Shown in pieces: positions 1 to 6,839 of a stretch of 26,548 nt of DNA (within the stretch, counting starts at the first letter, position 1; each line of letters opens with the position of its first letter). The stretch is from RUG760 sp045642205 (lineage in GTDB: Bacteria; Bacillota; Clostridia; Lachnospirales; Bianqueaceae): assembly GCA_045642205.1 (NCBI GenBank), contig JAZUIK010000045.1, positions 1-26,548 of the forward strand, read 5' to 3'. Position numbers and translations under genes: made by a program. A model generated the notes under the pieces. It was not told where the DNA came from. It searched no databases and worked only from the letters and a program-made list of their open reading frames with translations.

Positions 1-1
1 C

Positions 2-151
2 AGAAGGATCCACAGAGGGTTATTCCGAAGTAATGAAGGAATAAAAATCAATGCAGATGTGAATGCAGCCTACCAGATCATAAAGAAAAGTGGTATGATA
101 GAACTCAGGATTAAATCCCGAGAAAAAGTAACAAGGATCAATGTAGCCTGA
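2..151 (+). CDS. tnpB: TnpB (IS605/IS1341-type RNA-guided nuclease), C-terminal fragment cut by window edge
   Basis: An open frame enters from the left edge and stops with TGA at 149-151, giving 49 residues. It contains the segment GIKINADVNAAYQI, which matches the last RuvC-like block of TnpB/OrfB proteins, where the Asp of NADVNAA is the third catalytic acid. TnpB is an RNA-guided DNA endonuclease carried by IS200/IS605-family elements and related to Cas12. The tail after this block (about 22 residues, basic) is normal for the family. Only the 3' end is visible, so whether the gene is intact cannot be judged. The hairpin-rich DNA directly downstream is what is expected of the element's right end. 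The family call is firm; the exact IS group is not resolved. Confidence 0.85.
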   Translation, partial: RRIHRGLFRSNEGIKINADVNAAYQIIKKSGMIELRIKSREKVTRINVA

Positions 152-248
152 GTTAGATCAGGTAGAGGCGGAGGCTTACGCCGATAGAAGAGCGGGAAGA
201 GAAATCTTCCTGTAATTTATGAATTAATAATCAACTATTGATTGTTAA
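152..248 (+). mobile_element. Probable IS605/IS1341 right end with omega-RNA-like hairpins
   Basis: Three inverted repeats follow the tnpB stop. GGCG (167-170) pairs with CGCC (179-182). GGAAGA (195-200) pairs with TCTTCC (205-210) around a GAAA tetraloop. TTAATAATCAA (224-234) pairs with TTGATTGTTAA (238-248) with one G-T pair. In IS605-type elements the right end carries subterminal hairpins, and the 3' part of tnpB plus this region is transcribed as the guide (omega/reRNA). The sequence shows the hairpins; the omega-RNA role is inferred from position. The exact element boundary and guide start cannot be fixed from one copy. The AT-rich third hairpin could instead be a weak bidirectional terminator between the convergent tnpB and transposase genes. 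Confidence 0.5.
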
Positions 249-258
249 AAAGCCATCG

Positions 259-1035
259 TCATAAACGCTGTATGATCCCTCTGGTCAAACCCGTGATCCT
301 GCATAGTTGCATGATACTGATATCCTCTTTCCTCTTTACCAATCGCACGTAATCCTTTTTTATCTCATCGCTCCAACCACGGAATTCGTCCATATCCGCC
401 CCATCCAGATATCTCTCAAAGATCTCTTCTGCCTCCTGATCGGTCCTGCCAAACTTTTCCGGTAACTCCTCCAGGATAGGATATCCTTCTGAGAGCATAT
501 CCCTTTGCATATAGTCTCTGAATCCTCCTGCGAAATGCAGACTGTCCAGTATCACCGCTGTATCGATGATCTCACTGCTCCTTAACATGAACAGCCGATA
601 ACTGCTCCAGCGATAATCCTCCATTCTCTCACTCAGTCCCCTCCTCACCGGTTCCTGGTGGATCGCTCGGACGGTCTTGAGCAGATCCTCTTCATTTTCC
701 AATCGTTCACTGCGAAATCGATCACGAAAAATAGGGATCCCATTGTTTTCCGGATGGTCATGGAAATATTTTCTCGCAAAGACCGCATGGGTATTACGGA
801 TCGCACAGGAGATCTGAGCAGTTCGTCCCTTGACGACCAGATGGAAATGGTCATCAAACAGGCAGAATGCATGCAATCGAACTTCGGAAGCTAAGCAGGC
901 AACTTTCAATCTGCGCATGTATTCCCGTTTGTACTCATCCTCCTGAAACAGAGTGGAATTTCTTTTGAGCCTGATGAGGATATGTTCATATCCAATACGA
1001 TCATCTCGTTGGGAATCTCTGGATTTTCTGGGCAT
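259..1035 (-). CDS. REP-associated-type (RAYT, Y1/HUH) transposase, catalytic tyrosine apparently missing
   Basis: The 258-residue product has the Y1-transposase layout: a conserved segment ending in HAFCLFDDHFHLVVKG, with the HUH metal ligands as HFH at 63-65, then IHQEPVRRGL (125-134) and DYRWSSY (140-146), which match the NPVRAGL and DYPWSSY blocks of REP-associated tyrosine transposases. The C-terminus (about 233-258, MQLCRITGLTRGIIQRL) looks like the helix-turn-helix often found at the end of Firmicutes members. RAYT enzymes cut and join single-stranded DNA at palindromic repeats. In family members a Tyr normally precedes the IH.NPVRAGL block and attacks DNA; here that place is Ala124 (codon GCG). 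Start is ATG at 1035 with AGGAGG seven bases upstream. It lies alone behind the ftsY terminator with its own likely promoter and faces the tnpB remnant. It may be inactive, domesticated, or use another Tyr. Confidence 0.8.
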   Translation of the reverse strand: MPRKSRDSQRDDRIGYEHILIRLKRNSTLFQEDEYKREYMRRLKVACLASEVRLHAFCLFDDHFHLVVKGRTAQISCAIRNTHAVFARKYFHDHPENNGIPIFRDRFRSERLENEEDLLKTVRAIHQEPVRRGLSERMEDYRWSSYRLFMLRSSEIIDTAVILDSLHFAGGFRDYMQRDMLSEGYPILEELPEKFGRTDQEAEEIFERYLDGADMDEFRGWSDEIKKDYVRLVKRKEDISIMQLCRITGLTRGIIQRL

Positions 1036-1056
1036 AGTATCCTCCTATAAGGAAAA

Positions 1057-1085
1057 ATTATACTATGCACCATCTATCCATAACA
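1057..1085 (-). promoter_or_regulatory. Possible sigma-A promoter of the RAYT-like gene
   Basis: A perfect TATAAT on the minus strand (1057-1062) lies 21 bases upstream of the start codon. A hexamer TGTTAT sits 17 bp further upstream (1080-1085) but fits the -35 consensus poorly. The -10 quality and the position after the ftsY terminator suggest that the transposase gene is transcribed on its own. Confidence 0.4.
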
Positions 1086-1141
1086 GAACACCCCACTTGG
1101 TATTTTTCCATGACATTGACATAAGAGGTCAGTTACAAAAG

Positions 1142-1173
1142 AAAAACCCGTGAGGCTCTTTTTGTCTCACGGG
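1142..1173 (-). terminator. Rho-independent terminator of the plsX-ftsY operon
   Basis: CCCGTGAG (1147-1154) and CTCACGGG (1166-1173) form a perfect 8-bp GC-rich stem. On the minus strand it is followed by a T-run (complement of AAAAA, 1142-1146). It starts about 20 bases after the ftsY stop codon. No comparable T-run follows on the plus strand. Confidence 0.9.
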
Positions 1174-1191
1174 AAACTTTTCATAGAAATC

Positions 1192-2112
1192 TTATTCTTC
1201 CTCTTCATCAAACAGTGCTGCTGCAAAGGCTTCAGGATCAAACTTTCTAAGATCCTCGATACCTTCACCCACACCGATATACTTAACGGGAACACCAAGT
1301 TCATTCACGATACCGACAACGACACCACCCTTGGCAGATCCATCCAGTTTCGTCAAGACAATACCGGTAATAGGAGCTACCTCCTTAAACTGGCGTGCCT
1401 GAGACAGTGCATTCTGTCCGGTAGTAGAATCCAGTACCAGAAGAACTTCTCTGTGTGCTGTGGGGAACTTCTCTTCCAGGATACGATTGATCTTGCGAAG
1501 CTCCTCCATCAGGTTCTTCTTATTCTGCAGACGGCCTGCCGTATCAACGAGCAGACAGTTTGCCCACTTGGAGTGAGTGATATCTGCCGCATCGTACACA
1601 ACGGAACCGGGATCTGATCCTTCCTCGTGTGCGACGAAATCAACACCGGCTCTATCCGCCCAGACGCGAAGCTGATCGATAGCAGCTGCTCGGAAGGTAT
1701 CAGCTGCTGCAATGACAACATCCATACCATCGTTCTTCAGCTGATATGCCAGCTTGCCGATGGTGGTCGTCTTACCGGCACCATTGACACCGATGACCAG
1801 AAGAACATTTGTCATACGACGGATGATCGCATCAGGATTGGACTGCTTCAGAATATCAGCGATCTCCTGCTTGAACATCTCAAAGATCGCTCCAGTAGAA
1901 CGGATACGTTCTTTCTCTGCTTTTTCACGGATCCTTGCAACAATACCGGTTGCCGTCTCCATACCCATATCCGCCAGGATCAGGGTCTCTTCCAGCTCAT
2001 CATAGAAGTCATCATCAGCCTCGGTATAGTTCTTGAAAACACCGCCGACATCTCCCATGGAACTCTCACGAGTCTTCTGCAGACCCTTCTTAAAAATATC
2101 AAAGATACCCAT
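1192..2112 (-). CDS. ftsY: FtsY, signal recognition particle receptor GTPase
   Basis: FtsY docks SRP-ribosome complexes at the membrane and hands nascent membrane proteins to SecYEG, with reciprocal GTP hydrolysis with Ffh. The 306 residues hold an N domain (about 1-95) and a G domain with P-loop GVNGAGKTT (108-116), the SRP-GTPase insertion box DTFRAAA (138-144), DTAGR (190-194), TKLDGSAKGG (254-263) and the closing GVGE (280-283). The long acidic A domain of E. coli FtsY is absent, as is usual in Firmicutes; the N-terminal FDIFKKG helix could serve for membrane contact. Start ATG at 2112 has AAAGGAG five bases upstream. It is the last gene of the plsX-to-ftsY run, about 120 bp after smc across a palindrome-rich gap and just before a strong terminator. 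Confidence 0.97.
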   Translation of the reverse strand: MGIFDIFKKGLQKTRESSMGDVGGVFKNYTEADDDFYDELEETLILADMGMETATGIVARIREKAEKERIRSTGAIFEMFKQEIADILKQSNPDAIIRRMTNVLLVIGVNGAGKTTTIGKLAYQLKNDGMDVVIAAADTFRAAAIDQLRVWADRAGVDFVAHEEGSDPGSVVYDAADITHSKWANCLLVDTAGRLQNKKNLMEELRKINRILEEKFPTAHREVLLVLDSTTGQNALSQARQFKEVAPITGIVLTKLDGSAKGGVVVGIVNELGVPVKYIGVGEGIEDLRKFDPEAFAAALFDEEEE

Positions 2113-2130
2113 AAAAACTCCTTTATCTAT

Positions 2131-2268
2131 GCGAACTTACTCAGTTAAATTCGCCTCCGCGAACTTAAATCCATTCATTCGAAATGTAAGTTCGCTCTGC
2201 AAACCTATTCCGTAAAATTCGCTTCAGCGAATTTTACTCAGTTAAGTTTGCTTCAGCAAACTTAACTG
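2131..2268 (-). repeat. Array of related small palindromes spanning the smc 3' end and the smc-ftsY gap
   Basis: At least three hairpins share a GC core and AT-rich arms. Palindrome 1 (2239-2268) has perfect 13-bp arms CAGTTAAGTTTGC / GCAAACTTAACTG. Palindrome 2 (2212-2237) has perfect 11-bp arms GTAAAATTCGC / GCGAATTTTAC. Palindrome 3 (2145-2168) has 10-bp arms TTAAATTCGC / GCGAACTTAA with one mismatch that is G-T in RNA. The loops of 1 and 2 are identical (TGAA on the minus strand). A decayed unit lies at about 2187-2206 and a half unit at 2131-2144; ACTGAGTAA recurs beside two units. No U-run follows any of them, so they are not simple terminators. Palindrome 1 lies inside the smc reading frame and palindrome 2 covers its stop codon. 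They look like a REP-type repeat family. Confidence 0.8.
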
Positions 2269-5200
2269 ATATGCACTTAGACACACCCTTCTCTTCCATG
2301 GTGACACCATACATGGTATCCGCCGCATTCATGGTACCCTTACGATGGGTAATGATAATGAACTGCGTATTGCCGGTCATCTGGCGAAGGAAGTCTGCAT
2401 ATCTATCGACATTGGCATCATCCAGTGCTGCCTCGATCTCATCCAGGATACAGAACGGTGCCGGATTGAGCTGCTGGATCGCAAACAACAGCGCGATCGC
2501 TGTCAGAGCTCTCTCGCCACCGGAAAGGAGCATCATACTCTGCAGTTTCTTTCCGGGAGGCTGTACATTGATCTCAATGCCTGCTTCCAGTTCGTTCTCT
2601 CCTTCTGTCAGTTTCAGGATACCCTGTCCGCCGCCGAACATCTGAGCAAAGACCACATTAAATGCCTGAGCTACCTTGGCAAAGCCTTCAGAGAACTGTT
2701 TCTCCATACGCTCTGTCATACGCTCGATGATCTCTCTTAGATCATCAGCAGACTTAACGATATCATCATGCTGGGTCGTCAGGAAACCAAGTCTCTCAGA
2801 CAGTGCTTTATACTCTTCGATCGCACCCACATTGACATTACCCAGATCACGGATCTCATTGCGAACGCGAACAATATTCTGATGTCGCTTTGTCTTGGAC
2901 AAGGAAGCAGCTTCCTGCATCCTTTCATCGTTGGCAAAGCCACCGGCTGCCAGATCCTTTGCAGAACCGTAGGTCATTTCATACTCGTTCCACATTCTCT
3001 CCTGCAGATCATCCAGATCTTTCTTGGCTCTCTGGAGCTGAGCTTCCATACGGACCTGCTCCTTTTCAAGAGCAGCCGCTGCCTTTAACTGAGACTCGCT
3101 TTCTCTTAAGCTCTCTTCTCTCTGGGCATCGGTCTGATCTACCTTCAGTGTCTGTTTTTGGATCTCTTCACTCTTAGCGTCGATCCGCTGCTGCAGTTCC
3201 TCGATTGTTACAGCGATCTTCTGGATCTCATCATCCGTACCACGTTCTTCCATGGTCAGATCGATACGCTGCTGCATTGCCTGATCTGCTTCCAGACCCA
3301 GGTTTTCGATCTCTTTCTGCTCCCAGGCCTTAGACTGCTCCATAAACTGTCTTTGCTGGCGGATACCGGCGATGGCAATGTTACTGCGTCCTTCTTCTTC
3401 CTTCTTGGATGTCATAGATGCAAGCATTTCATCCAGTTCCTGTTCCATAGAGGAGATCTTCTCGGTATGAGCATCGATCTTTGCCTGCTGGACATTGATC
3501 TTCTCTTCTACCAGACGTGACACTTCCTCCTGCTGTTCCAGGGTATCCGTATGGGTACGATAGCTCTCTTCCAGCATATTCAGACGATTCTCAGCCTGAG
3601 AACGGATGTATTCTGCCTGACGCTTTTCCTGTTCGATCTGCAGCAGATTTCTGGCAATCTCAGCAAGTGCCTTACGATTTGCATCCAAAGAAGCGGACAA
3701 ACGGAATTTCTCCTGATTCTGATTACTCAGATTCTTCTGCAGTCTGTCTGCATCCGAGCGGATCTCAGCAAGCTGTTTCTTCAGTTCCTCGGATTCCGTA
3801 CGTCTCTCTAACAGATTATTACCCTTCTGTTTGTTGGAACCACCTGTAATGGAACCGCCGATATTAAAAATATCGCCTTCCAAGGTGACAACACGGAGAT
3901 ACTGTCCGAATCTCTTGGATACTGCAGAACCGTGATCAAAGGAATCGGTAATGACAACATTGCCAAGCAGACGATCCAGGATCTTTGTATATTCCGGAAG
4001 TGCTCTGACCAGTTCATTGGCAAAGCCGATCACACCATTCATGGCCTTGACAGCGTCCGCCTCTCTCACAGGTCCGCGTCCGCTGACAGCATCCATGGGA
4101 AGGAAGGTTGCTCTTCCTCCCTGAGAACGACGAAGATACTCGACCAGAGATTTGGCTGTCTTTGTATCCTCGACGACAATATTCTGTACCTGAGCGCCCA
4201 GAGCATTCTCCATGGCGATCATATATTCCTTATCAAAAGCGATCACATCGGAAACCGTTCCGCGGATCTTCTTTCCATAGGAAGCCTTTTGCTTCATAAC
4301 AGCTTTGACAGGGCCGCTGAAGCCTTCATATTCCTCCTCCAGAGAACGAAGCCACTGCACCTTACGGGTCAGGTCCTTCATCTGGAGTAGAGAGTTTTCC
4401 TGTTCTTCTCTGATGGAGCGGATGGTCTCTTCGATCTTTTTAAGACTCTCCGTCTCTTCATCTCCGACAGTCTTTAATTCTTCCTGCTTTAAGAGAGCTT
4501 CCTGTCTCTTGCTCTCCATCTCCTCGATAGACTTCTCCGCCTCATGGATATCCTCGGACAGAGTATCTTTCTCGGTTTCGTAGTTCTCGGAATCTTTCTC
4601 GATCTGCTCTGCCTGGACCTTCTGTCTTTCCAGGTTCATCTTCAGTTCGATCATATCCTGAGAAAGGGCGGTGCCTTCTCTGCGGCATCCCTCCAGCACA
4701 CGCTGCTTTTCTGTGATCTCTTCACTTAAAAGCCGCATGTCTCTTTGCAGATCTAACAGGGCATCCGTCTTCTCGTCCATTTCTTTCTGGAATTCGACCA
4801 TACGGATGTCTACTTTTTTCATGGTCTCTTCACGATCATGGATCTTGTTCTTGATCTCTTCGATCCGGGCAGTCAGCTGCTGGACTTCTTCCGTGTGATG
4901 GGTCTTCTGACTTTCCTTGACACGGCGATCTCCCTCTGCCTTTTCCTGCTCCAGCATCAGTTCTCTGAGCTGATCGTTATACTCGTTCAGTACGGCTCTG
5001 GCAATACCGGATTCCTTGGACAGACGATCGGATACTTCTCTGGACTTTGCCTGTTCCTCTCTGGTATCCGAGATCTGCTCCATGATCTGGTTTAACTGTT
5101 CATCGACTTTATTGTACTGAGCCTGCAGCTGGTCATATTCACCGATGAAAGCGGAAACCTCGTACAGTTTCAACTCTTCTCTCAGCTGCAGATACTTTTC

Positions 5201-5836
5201 GGCGGTCTCCGCCTGAAATCTCAGATTGTCTTCTCTGGAACGAAGCTCCGTTAAGATGTCTTCGACACGAACAAGCTGCTGTTCTTCATTCGCCAGCTTC
5301 TTCTCTGCTTCTTCACGTCTCGTCTTAAATTTAGTGATACCGGCAGCTTCTTCAAAGATCAGTCGGCGATCCTGAGGTTTAGAACTCAGCAGTCTGTCGA
5401 TCTGACCCTGTCCGATCATACTGTAACCGTCTTTACCGATACCCGTATCCATCAGGATCTCCTGGATATCCTTCAAACGGCATTTTGCATCATTGATCGC
5501 ATATTCACTTTCACCGCTCCGAAACAGTCTTCGGCGGATCTGGATCTCATCATAATCGATCTTGACCTGCTTGTCCCTGTTGTCCAGGACCAGTGTAACT
5601 TCCGCAAAACCAAGGGGTTTTCGCCTAGCAGTTCCCGCGAAGATAACATCTTCCATCTTGGAACCGCGCAGTGTCCTGGCGCTCTGTTCGCCAAGCACCC
5701 ATCGGACTGCATCAGCGATATTACTCTTACCGCTGCCGTTCGGTCCGACAATGGCAGTGATGCCTCTGTCAAAGGCAACCTCCACTCGATCCGGGAAGGA
5801 CTTGAATCCCGCGATTTCTACTCTTTTTAATTCCAT
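2234..5836 (-). CDS. smc: SMC, chromosome condensation and segregation ATPase
   Basis: SMC dimers with ScpA/ScpB entrap and extrude DNA during chromosome segregation. The 1200-residue protein has an N-terminal ATPase head with Walker A GPNGSGKS (31-38), a long coiled coil rich in Glu, Lys, Gln and Arg (about 165-500), a hinge (about 510-670, around GPVKAVMKQ and GRATFLPMDA), a returning coil, and the C-terminal head with ABC signature LSGGERA (1104-1110) and Walker B FCILDE (1128-1133). Length is close to the usual 1180-1190. The final residues VKFAEANLTE are encoded by a palindromic repeat that also supplies the stop codon context, so the natural C-terminus seems replaced or lengthened. It starts 18 bp after rnc, in the common Firmicutes rnc-smc-ftsY order. 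Confidence 0.98.
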   Translation of the reverse strand: MELKRVEIAGFKSFPDRVEVAFDRGITAIVGPNGSGKSNIADAVRWVLGEQSARTLRGSKMEDVIFAGTARRKPLGFAEVTLVLDNRDKQVKIDYDEIQIRRRLFRSGESEYAINDAKCRLKDIQEILMDTGIGKDGYSMIGQGQIDRLLSSKPQDRRLIFEEAAGITKFKTRREEAEKKLANEEQQLVRVEDILTELRSREDNLRFQAETAEKYLQLREELKLYEVSAFIGEYDQLQAQYNKVDEQLNQIMEQISDTREEQAKSREVSDRLSKESGIARAVLNEYNDQLRELMLEQEKAEGDRRVKESQKTHHTEEVQQLTARIEEIKNKIHDREETMKKVDIRMVEFQKEMDEKTDALLDLQRDMRLLSEEITEKQRVLEGCRREGTALSQDMIELKMNLERQKVQAEQIEKDSENYETEKDTLSEDIHEAEKSIEEMESKRQEALLKQEELKTVGDEETESLKKIEETIRSIREEQENSLLQMKDLTRKVQWLRSLEEEYEGFSGPVKAVMKQKASYGKKIRGTVSDVIAFDKEYMIAMENALGAQVQNIVVEDTKTAKSLVEYLRRSQGGRATFLPMDAVSGRGPVREADAVKAMNGVIGFANELVRALPEYTKILDRLLGNVVITDSFDHGSAVSKRFGQYLRVVTLEGDIFNIGGSITGGSNKQKGNNLLERRTESEELKKQLAEIRSDADRLQKNLSNQNQEKFRLSASLDANRKALAEIARNLLQIEQEKRQAEYIRSQAENRLNMLEESYRTHTDTLEQQEEVSRLVEEKINVQQAKIDAHTEKISSMEQELDEMLASMTSKKEEEGRSNIAIAGIRQQRQFMEQSKAWEQKEIENLGLEADQAMQQRIDLTMEERGTDDEIQKIAVTIEELQQRIDAKSEEIQKQTLKVDQTDAQREESLRESESQLKAAAALEKEQVRMEAQLQRAKKDLDDLQERMWNEYEMTYGSAKDLAAGGFANDERMQEAASLSKTKRHQNIVRVRNEIRDLGNVNVGAIEEYKALSERLGFLTTQHDDIVKSADDLREIIERMTERMEKQFSEGFAKVAQAFNVVFAQMFGGGQGILKLTEGENELEAGIEINVQPPGKKLQSMMLLSGGERALTAIALLFAIQQLNPAPFCILDEIEAALDDANVDRYADFLRQMTGNTQFIIITHRKGTMNAADTMYGVTMEEKGVSKCISVKFAEANLTE

Positions 5837-5854
5837 GTTTTACGATCGAATCCT

Positions 5855-6577
5855 TTACTGTTTCAAAACAGAGAGCGCTATCTCAGCAGCTTCCTGTTCT
5901 GCTTTCTTTTTACTTTTTCCGCAGGCTGAACAGATCTTCTTACCCTCCAGATACAGATCGATCACAAAGGTTCGATCATGAGGAGGTCCCATCTCTTCAA
6001 CTACGCGATATTCAGGGACAGACTGTCCCTTTCCCTGAAGATATTCCTGCAGTGCTGTCTTGTGGTCACTGACCTTCTGATCCGGAATATCCTGGATGCG
6101 CGTAAAGATCAGACGCTCGATCAGATCCCTGGCTGTCTCATAATCACTGTCCAGATAGACGGCACCGATAACGGATTCCACCATATCACAAAGGATAGAA
6201 TCCCTGTCTCGTCCCCCGGTCTTCTCCTCACCAAAACCAAGCACCAGGAAATCACCGTATCCCAGTTCTCTGGCAATGTAGGAAAGAGAGGATTCACAGA
6301 CGATCCTTGCTCTTTCTCTGGTCAGTTTTCCCTCGGGCCACTGATAGCTGTCAAAGAGCATGCGGGAGGTGGAAAGTTCCAGCACGGCATCCCCCACAAA
6401 TTCCAATCGCTCATAGTCCTCCACTACAGTCTGTCCCTTCTTTGCCTGCAGTTCTTTACTGTAGGAAGAATGGGTCAGAGCCTGACGCAGCCAGTCACGA
6501 TTGGTAAAGTGGTATCCGATGATCGTCTCAAATTGTGACAGTTTTTTGTCTGTCAGCAATCTGTCACGTTCATTCAT
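5855..6577 (-). CDS. rnc: Ribonuclease III
   Basis: RNase III cleaves double-stranded RNA in rRNA precursors and structured mRNAs. The signature ERLEFVGDAVLEL is present with the catalytic Glu and Asp, followed by the second acidic pair in CDMVESVIGAVY. The C-terminus (about 60 residues, HKTALQEYLQ onward to KKKAEQEAAEIAL) is a double-stranded RNA-binding domain. I chose the ATG at 6577, which gives 240 residues and an ATGAATGA overlap with the stop of the upstream ACP-like gene, mirroring the ATGGATGA overlap one gene earlier. Upstream in-frame ATGs at 6589 and 6610 would lengthen it by 4 or 11 residues; none has a good ribosome site, so the start is unsettled and translational coupling is likely. 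Confidence 0.95.
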   Translation of the reverse strand: MNERDRLLTDKKLSQFETIIGYHFTNRDWLRQALTHSSYSKELQAKKGQTVVEDYERLEFVGDAVLELSTSRMLFDSYQWPEGKLTRERARIVCESSLSYIARELGYGDFLVLGFGEEKTGGRDRDSILCDMVESVIGAVYLDSDYETARDLIERLIFTRIQDIPDQKVSDHKTALQEYLQGKGQSVPEYRVVEEMGPPHDRTFVIDLYLEGKKICSACGKSKKKAEQEAAEIALSVLKQ

Positions 6578-6839
6578 TGTCGTTGTCATTATCTTCGTCG
6601 CCCCAGACATTCAAGCTGCTGAGGATGTCTCCTACTGTACGGATATCTTCATAGTCCTGTGCTTCATACTCCACACCGAACTCCACTTCACAGGCGATCA
6701 GGACCTGACGGATATTGTCACGGTTCATATCCAGATCATCTGCCAGGGTGGTATCCTCGTTCAGATCGGAAGGATTCAGATCCATTTCCTCCGCAATGAT
6801 CGTGCAGATCAGTTCCAGGTTCTTCTTTCTATCATCCAT
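6570..6839 (-). CDS. Acyl-carrier-protein-like protein lacking the phosphopantetheine serine
   Basis: The 89-residue acidic protein sits where acpP sits in this cluster (plsX-acpP-rnc) and has the ACP four-helix pattern, including the family blocks FGVEYEAQD and IRTVGDILSSL. ACP carries acyl chains on 4'-phosphopantetheine attached to the Ser of the DSLD motif. Aligning on the downstream EVEFGVE block places DLDMNRDNI (35-43) over that motif, so Ser is replaced by Arg40 and no Ser lies within 14 residues on either side. It therefore should not be modified by holo-ACP synthase. The tail DEDNDNDNE is strongly acidic. It overlaps plsX by 8 nt and rnc by 8 nt. It may be a structural or regulatory ACP paralogue, for example a partner for neighbouring proteins, with the working ACP encoded elsewhere. 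Symbol left blank because function is doubtful. Confidence 0.85.
   Translation of the reverse strand: MDDRKKNLELICTIIAEEMDLNPSDLNEDTTLADDLDMNRDNIRQVLIACEVEFGVEYEAQDYEDIRTVGDILSSLNVWGDEDNDNDNE

Noticed and set aside
1192..2112. FtsY lacking the acidic A domain as a truncation
   Set aside because: A short N-terminal region is normal for Firmicutes FtsY and all G motifs are present.
1627..2148. 173-codon open frame antisense to ftsY
   Set aside because: It lies over a clear GTPase gene, has no family motif and no ribosome site; it is a by-product of codon use on the other strand.
2131..2268. Palindrome array as a CRISPR
   Set aside because: Units vary in sequence and spacing, there are no uniform spacers and no cas genes.
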